A stretch of 60,026 nucleotides of DNA from Dehalococcoidales bacterium (GTDB taxonomy: Bacteria; Chloroflexota; Dehalococcoidia; Dehalococcoidales; RBG-16-60-22), in NCBI GenBank assembly GCA_028714335.1, contig JAQTMM010000003.1:1-60026 (forward strand), written 5' to 3'. Every line of letters begins with the position of its first letter. The first letter of the stretch is position 1. Under the pieces are notes generated by a model. It worked only from the letters and a program-made list of their open reading frames with translations, was not told the DNA's origin and did not search any database. The translations under genes were made by a program, and so were the position numbers. Shown piece after piece: positions 57,748 to 60,026 of this stretch.

Positions 57748-58971
57748 ATGGAAAAACGCGACGGTGTCTTTAGCGGGCTGAAAATACTGTCCTACTCCTG
57801 GGCGGTAGTGGGGCCTTTAACGATGAAGTTCTTCGCCGACCACGGAGCGACGGTTATCCGCATCGAATCGAGCATTCGCCCCTGCACGATGAGGTCGTCC
57901 GCGCCATATAAAGACAACCAGCCCGGCCTGAACCGCGGCGGCTATTTTACCTATTACAACGGCAACATTTTAAGCTTCACCATTAACATGAACCACCCTA
58001 AAGCTAAAGACATTTCCCGCCGCCTGGTGGAGTGGTGCGACGTTTTTATGGAGAACTACACGCCGGGGGTAATGGAGCGGTGGGGCTTAGACTATGAAAA
58101 TCTTAAAAAGATAAAGCCGGACATTATCATGTTGCGGCAGAGCGGCTACGGTTCCTCGGGGCCTTATAAAAACCTGCCAGCCTTCGGGATGGTGCTGGGT
58201 CCCATCGCGGGGATGCCTAACTTTATCGGCTGGCCCGGCAAAGAGCCGCTGCCCGTGGGCGTCAGCGCTTATACCGACTGCATCAGCCCCCGCTTTGCCA
58301 CCGCCGCTTTAATCGCCGCCCTCGACCACCGCAAGCGAACCGGCAAAGGGCAGCTTTTAGACCTATCACAGTTCGAGACGGCTATCTCCTTTATTCTGCC
58401 CGGCTTGCTGGATTATGTAGCCACCGGCCAGGAACCGGAGCGCATCGGGAACTCCTCCCCTTATGCCGCCCCGCACGCCGTTTTTCGCTGCAAAGGCGAC
58501 GACCGCTGGTGCACTATTGTTGTAAATACGGAGCAGGAGTGGTGCGATTTCTGCAGTGAAATCGGGCAGCCGGGGCTGGTGAGTGACCCCTGGTTTGATA
58601 CGCTGGAACACAGGAAGCAGAACGAGGATGCGTTAAATATAATCATCGCTGATTGGACGGTTCGCCTGACACCCGAGGAAGTAATGACACGGCTGCAGTC
58701 AGCGGGCATAGCGGCGGGGGTGGTGGAAAACGCAAAAGACAACCTCGACGACCCGCAACTGAAGACGCGCAACATCTACTGGCCGATGCAGCACCCGGAG
58801 ATGGGCAATTTCACGCACCTGGGGCAGAGCTTTCAACTCTCCAAAACCCCGGCTAAAGCGTACTCGCCGGCGCCGCTTTTAGGCGAGCATACCGAAGCTA
58901 TCTGCACCGAGTTGCTGGGCATGTCCGACGAGGAATTCGTCGGCCTTATGCAAGAGGGTGTGTTCGAGTAG
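57748..58971 (+). CDS. CaiB/BaiF family (class III) CoA-transferase
   Basis: LKILSYSWAVVGPLTMKFFADHGATVIRIES, NMNHPKAKDISRRLVEWCDVFMENYTPGVMERWGLDYENLKKIKPDIIMLRQSGYG, RTGKGQLLDLSQFE. Confidence 0.92.
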   Translation: MEKRDGVFSGLKILSYSWAVVGPLTMKFFADHGATVIRIESSIRPCTMRSSAPYKDNQPGLNRGGYFTYYNGNILSFTINMNHPKAKDISRRLVEWCDVFMENYTPGVMERWGLDYENLKKIKPDIIMLRQSGYGSSGPYKNLPAFGMVLGPIAGMPNFIGWPGKEPLPVGVSAYTDCISPRFATAALIAALDHRKRTGKGQLLDLSQFETAISFILPGLLDYVATGQEPERIGNSSPYAAPHAVFRCKGDDRWCTIVVNTEQEWCDFCSEIGQPGLVSDPWFDTLEHRKQNEDALNIIIADWTVRLTPEEVMTRLQSAGIAAGVVENAKDNLDDPQLKTRNIYWPMQHPEMGNFTHLGQSFQLSKTPAKAYSPAPLLGEHTEAICTELLGMSDEEFVGLMQEGVFE

Positions 58972-58994
58972 TACAATAGTCTTGGAGGCACAAA

Positions 58995-59870
58995 ATGTTA
59001 AAGTTTAAAAAGTTCGGAAAATTCGATGACGTTATTTTAGAAAAGAGCGGCTACGTTGCCCGCATTACGCTTAACGACCCGGATACGATGAACACCGGCG
59101 TTAAGGACTTCTGGAAGGCGCTATCCGTCGTCGAACAGTCGGACGATATAAAAGTCCTGATTATCAAGGGCGCGGGCCGGGCTTTAGCCGCTGGGGCGCC
59201 CCTCCACGAGGTGGGGTTCGTTTACGGCTGGAAAGCCCCCAAGTCCGGTCAAAAGATGCCCAAGACGGCCATCCGCAGCCGCATCAAGTTCGACCGCAAT
59301 CTTTTTTACGAGTGCGCCATGAAGCTGCTCTTCTTCCCCAAGATTACCGTCGTGCAGGCGCACGGCTTTTTACTTGGGGCGTCCATGGACATGTACATGC
59401 TCTGCGACTTCATCGTGGGGGCGGAGGACTGCAAGTTCGGAGAAATAGAGGTACGGCTAGGCATCCCCCAGATGACCATTACCCCCATCATGATTTTACG
59501 CGTCGGCCTCACCAATGCCCTCGATATGTGCCTCACCGGCCGCATGATGGACGGCACGGAAGCCGCCCGCATCGGGCTGATTAACCGCGCCGTGCCGGCG
59601 GACAAGCTGGAAGAGACTGTTAACAACTACGCCGAAGGTTTTTCCAAGTTCCCCTTCGACGGCATTGCGCTGGGCAAGACCTCCAAGCAGATGGTGTACG
59701 ACATGATGAACATCACCAGCGGCCTGTCCAATCACTTTTTAGCGCACACAATGGGCACCAACATCCATTTTGAAGAAGACGAGTTCAACTTCTTTAAAGC
59801 GCGGCGGGACATGGGCGTAAGGGACGCCATCCACGCGCGCAACAAGCTGTACGAGCAACTGGATAAGTAG
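58995..59870 (+). CDS. Divergent crotonase-superfamily protein (enoyl-CoA hydratase/isomerase-like)
   Basis: VAQAHGFLLGASMDMYMLCDFIVGAEDCKFGEIEVRLGIPQ-type crotonase block; TGRMMDGTEAARIGLINRAVPADKLEE. Confidence 0.85.
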   Translation: MLKFKKFGKFDDVILEKSGYVARITLNDPDTMNTGVKDFWKALSVVEQSDDIKVLIIKGAGRALAAGAPLHEVGFVYGWKAPKSGQKMPKTAIRSRIKFDRNLFYECAMKLLFFPKITVVQAHGFLLGASMDMYMLCDFIVGAEDCKFGEIEVRLGIPQMTITPIMILRVGLTNALDMCLTGRMMDGTEAARIGLINRAVPADKLEETVNNYAEGFSKFPFDGIALGKTSKQMVYDMMNITSGLSNHFLAHTMGTNIHFEEDEFNFFKARRDMGVRDAIHARNKLYEQLDK

Positions 59871-59880
59871 GAGATAAACG

Positions 59881-60026
59881 ATGCCCAATCCACTGGAAGG
59901 AATAAAGGTCCTCGATTTTTCTATTGCCGTGGCGGCGCCGTTCGGCGGGATGATGCTGGCGGACATGGGCGCGGAGGTCATTAAGGTGGAGCGGGTGCAG
60001 GGGGAGGTAACGCGCCTTGGGCTGCC
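59881..60026 (+). CDS. CaiB/BaiF family CoA-transferase, N-terminal fragment (runs off window)
   Basis: [48 protein letters not shown]. Confidence 0.88.
   Translation, partial: MPNPLEGIKVLDFSIAVAAPFGGMMLADMGAEVIKVERVQGEVTRLGL

Overview
The window looks like a chromosomal segment of an anaerobic bacterium, probably Chloroflexota/Dehalococcoidia-like (inferred from gene content; no search was run). From left to right it holds: the 3' end of truA; rplM-rpsI; sugar-phosphate enzymes; metK-ahcY; iorAB plus an aminotransferase; an 11-subunit complex I operon (nuoABCDHIJKLMN) without nuoEFG and with a small extra ORF between nuoK and nuoL; a minus-strand beta-oxidation-like module (2 SDR, thiolase, 3-hydroxyacyl-CoA dehydrogenase, crotonase); an SPL-type radical SAM gene, tldD/tldE and PAC2; methionine-salvage and methionine-synthase-like genes (mtnA, mtnP, core-MetE/UROD-like); assorted metabolic genes; and, at the right end, a tightly packed plus-strand operon running off the window: SDR, GlmE/MutE-like mutase, GlmS-like B12-binding subunit, GlmL-like ASKHA protein, two CaiB/BaiF CoA-transferases, a divergent crotonase and a third CaiB. 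That operon is my best candidate for an undescribed system: a cobalamin-dependent carbon-skeleton mutase coupled to CoA-transferases, with no methylaspartate ammonia-lyase visible. Other items of note are an AT-rich PD-(D/E)XK nuclease-like gene split by one in-frame stop, a duplicated twin-hairpin element upstream of two unrelated ORFs, and an apparent window-wide excess of the hexamer TAAAGC/GCTTTA. All functional names come from motif and family recognition by eye.
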